Assembly: GCA_963778375.1 (NCBI GenBank)
Contig: CAVZTX010000010.1
Location: 1 to 64,000 of the forward strand
DNA: 64,000 bases
Direction of reading: 5' to 3'
Source of the DNA: CAVZTX01 sp963778375
GTDB lineage: Bacteria > Chloroflexota > Ktedonobacteria > Ktedonobacterales > Ktedonobacteraceae
A program made the translations under genes and the position numbers. The first letter of the stretch is position 1; each line of letters starts with the position of its first letter. This document shows positions 62,425 through 64,000 of the stretch, piece by piece. The notes beneath the pieces were generated by a model, which had not been told where the DNA came from, made no database searches, and was given only the letters and a program-made list of their open reading frames with translations.

Positions 62425-64000
62425 TTATGGATTGACCAGATTGTAGATGTCGGGTGTTCCAAGGCCGGTCGCCATATCATAGCCTGGACCAGCAGGGTAG
62501 AACCCATTGGTGTAGAGCGTAATGTCATGGAACTGACTGGCGTACCCAGCAGTCGAGTCGAATGGATACAGGTAGTAGTTAGCCAGGCCAAGACGTGCTC
62601 CATGGAAAGAATCATAAAGTGCCGCAATACCGGCCCAAAGTGGTGCCGCGCATGAGGTACCACCTAAGCGAACCCAACCGGGCTGGGAAGTGAACTCACC
62701 GACGGCGCAGAAGGAATCACCTGGATCGGTACAGTAAATGGAATACCCGGTACCGGGATCGGAATCCAGGGAGACATCAGGATTCTCACGGCAGAGAACA
62801 CCTGGTTGCTGACCACAATAGGAACCCGCCTGGCTACTCGCTTCAATGACTCCCGGGAAGTATTGGCCAGTGGTAAGATTCGCTGCGTAATCTGGCTCCG
62901 CCCAGATGCGGCTGACACCACCACCACTACCTTCACAGGAATCCGGAGTACAGAGTTCAAGCCAGGTTCCTTCTGCTGAGGTACCAGGATAGGTAGGATG
63001 AGGATTGGTACCTGGATCGAAGACGACCGCGCCCTTACCAGGCAGGCGGAAAGAAGTGCCGCCGACAGAGGTATTATAGGGCTGATCGCCGGGATCGCCT
63101 ATCTGGAGTTCTTGACCGGCAGGTGGTAAGAAACCAACACGTGAACAACTGTAAGCGCCGGCATCACCAGAGGCAGCGAACAAGCTCTGACCTTGAGCCG
63201 CCATTTGGGTGAAGTATTGATTCTCACCAAGCGTCAACTGTGAATCGACGAAGAATTCGCATGGGATACCCCAACTGCTACTAATCGAGTCCGCCTGATT
63301 ATCCTTAGCTATCTGCAGGTATTGAGCGAGGGTACCAAGCTCGGTGTTGGGTGACTCATAGACCAGGAGACTTTTTACTCCCGGGGCCATGGCAATTTGT
63401 AACTCAATGTCAAGCTCAACCTCTGAGGCACCATTGTCACTAGTTGCTCCGCCCAGAACCTGTTTATTGACCAGAGGAACATGACGCAGATTGTAATGCT
63501 TTTCATAAAAGCTGATATCGCTGGATCGATACCCTGCAAGCTCAAACACAGCCAAGGTGGTTCCTTGCCCCTTATCCTTTAGTTTACTATAGACTGGAGC
63601 CGAGTCGTAGATGCCAGCGATCTGTGAGGGCGTGAGACCACTACCGAATGGTCCTCCACCATAGGGAGGTGGTGGTGCAGCACCCGCATTAGGAGTCGCA
63701 TCCATCACATCCTGTGAGTGCATGGGATTCACATTGCTCAAGCCAAACACACCCAGGACAGCACTGCTCAAGTTTGCTGGAATCTGGACGTTGGAATTGT
63801 TGCCGTAGTAGACGCTGCCATCGGTGAGGCGATAATCGTTGATCGTCGTGTGAAAGGCCGCCTCTACCTGGCTTGTTGTTCCACTGGCGAGCAGCAACGT
63901 TGAATCGGGGGATGCGAGGAGATGTAGACCAGCTTGCTTCAAATAGCTTTCGGCAGCGGCCACATCGCTAGAGGCCGGGGCGAAACGAGCCATGAATTCA
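62425..64000 (-). CDS. Sedolisin (S53, kumamolisin-like) peptidase, 5' end beyond right edge
   Basis: At least 522 residues. The ATG at 63993 lies within the propeptide (EFMARFAPASSDVAAAESYL), and the frame continues to the edge, so the true start is outside. A pro-domain (to about 120) precedes the serine-carboxyl catalytic core: Glu/Asp pair in ASEVELDIELQ, oxyanion Asp in AASGDAGAYS and nucleophile Ser in GGTSCAAPLWAG; the C-terminal DMATGLGTPD binds calcium. These are secreted, acid-active endopeptidases. Extra cysteines (CTPDSC, GSYCGQQPGVLC) suggest disulfides. Confidence 0.93.
   Translation of the reverse strand, partial: EFMARFAPASSDVAAAESYLKQAGLHLLASPDSTLLLASGTTSQVEAAFHTTINDYRLTDGSVYYGNNSNVQIPANLSSAVLGVFGLSNVNPMHSQDVMDATPNAGAAPPPPYGGGPFGSGLTPSQIAGIYDSAPVYSKLKDKGQGTTLAVFELAGYRSSDISFYEKHYNLRHVPLVNKQVLGGATSDNGASEVELDIELQIAMAPGVKSLLVYESPNTELGTLAQYLQIAKDNQADSISSSWGIPCEFFVDSQLTLGENQYFTQMAAQGQSLFAASGDAGAYSCSRVGFLPPAGQELQIGDPGDQPYNTSVGGTSFRLPGKGAVVFDPGTNPHPTYPGTSAEGTWLELCTPDSCEGSGGGVSRIWAEPDYAANLTTGQYFPGVIEASSQAGSYCGQQPGVLCRENPDVSLDSDPGTGYSIYCTDPGDSFCAVGEFTSQPGWVRLGGTSCAAPLWAGIAALYDSFHGARLGLANYYLYPFDSTAGYASQFHDITLYTNGFYPAGPGYDMATGLGTPDIYNLVNP

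Overview
The window looks like chromosomal DNA of a Ktedonobacteria-type Chloroflexota (Ktedonobacter/Dictyobacter relatives). This is inferred from gene content: large signalling fusions (WD40-GTPase-TIR, sigma factor-Clp_N, NB-ARC LuxR regulators), several DinB-like proteins, Cys-rich Tat-type secreted proteins, two class A penicillin-binding proteins with long basic N-termini, and a caa3-type oxidase. No rRNA, tRNA or CRISPR array was seen. No complete IS was seen either, only a transposase remnant near 8.3 kb.

Layout. 0-8.2 kb: the 3' end of ychF, a PAP2 phosphatase, an EamA transporter, a tiny membrane protein, ada, an M20 amidohydrolase, a metallo-beta-lactamase/Rieske protein and a sigma-Clp_N-YdeI fusion. 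8.2-15.7 kb: an accessory stretch with a transposase remnant, DinB, a WD40-GTPase-TIR gene split by a frameshift, a HicB-like protein, a DHFR-like protein, a truncated dinB duplicate and a GH13 enzyme. 15.7-24.5 kb: two lone ABC ATPases, an HD protein, DinB, parB-parA, an FHA membrane protein and MazG. 24.5-31 kb: small membrane and HTH proteins, a histidine kinase fused to a degenerate receiver/wHTH, and an NB-ARC LuxR regulator. 31-35 kb: two tandem Cys-rich Tat-type proteins, a recombinase-like orphan and a MerR-like regulator. 35-41.5 kb: two class A PBPs (the second frameshifted) and a PHP phosphoesterase. 41.5-47.6 kb: the pst phosphate operon with two pstB genes and an OmpR/PhoB-type regulator. 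48-53 kb: a cytosine-deaminase-like enzyme with two NCS1 permeases. 53-57.3 kb: a membrane protein, an orphan receiver, a GAF-like protein and a PHS-family phosphate transporter. 57.5-62 kb: DinB and the cytochrome oxidase operon. 62-64 kb: a fragment of a flavin-dependent oxidoreductase and a sedolisin protease cut by the right edge.

How the parts connect. The clearest regulatory link is phosphate. The pstS promoter and the PHS transporter promoter, 8 kb apart, both carry TTAAC-type direct repeats at about 11-bp spacing, and the regulator encoded in the pst operon is the natural candidate to bind them. parA and parB overlap and form the chromosome partition operon. The four oxidase subunit genes form one operon ending in a bidirectional hairpin. 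codA and its two permeases form a pyrimidine salvage block.

Reading frames are disrupted in at least three genes (about 11680, 34953 and 39605). None lies in a long homopolymer, so they may be real decay rather than sequencing error. Many start codons were moved downstream to sites with a clear Shine-Dalgarno sequence.
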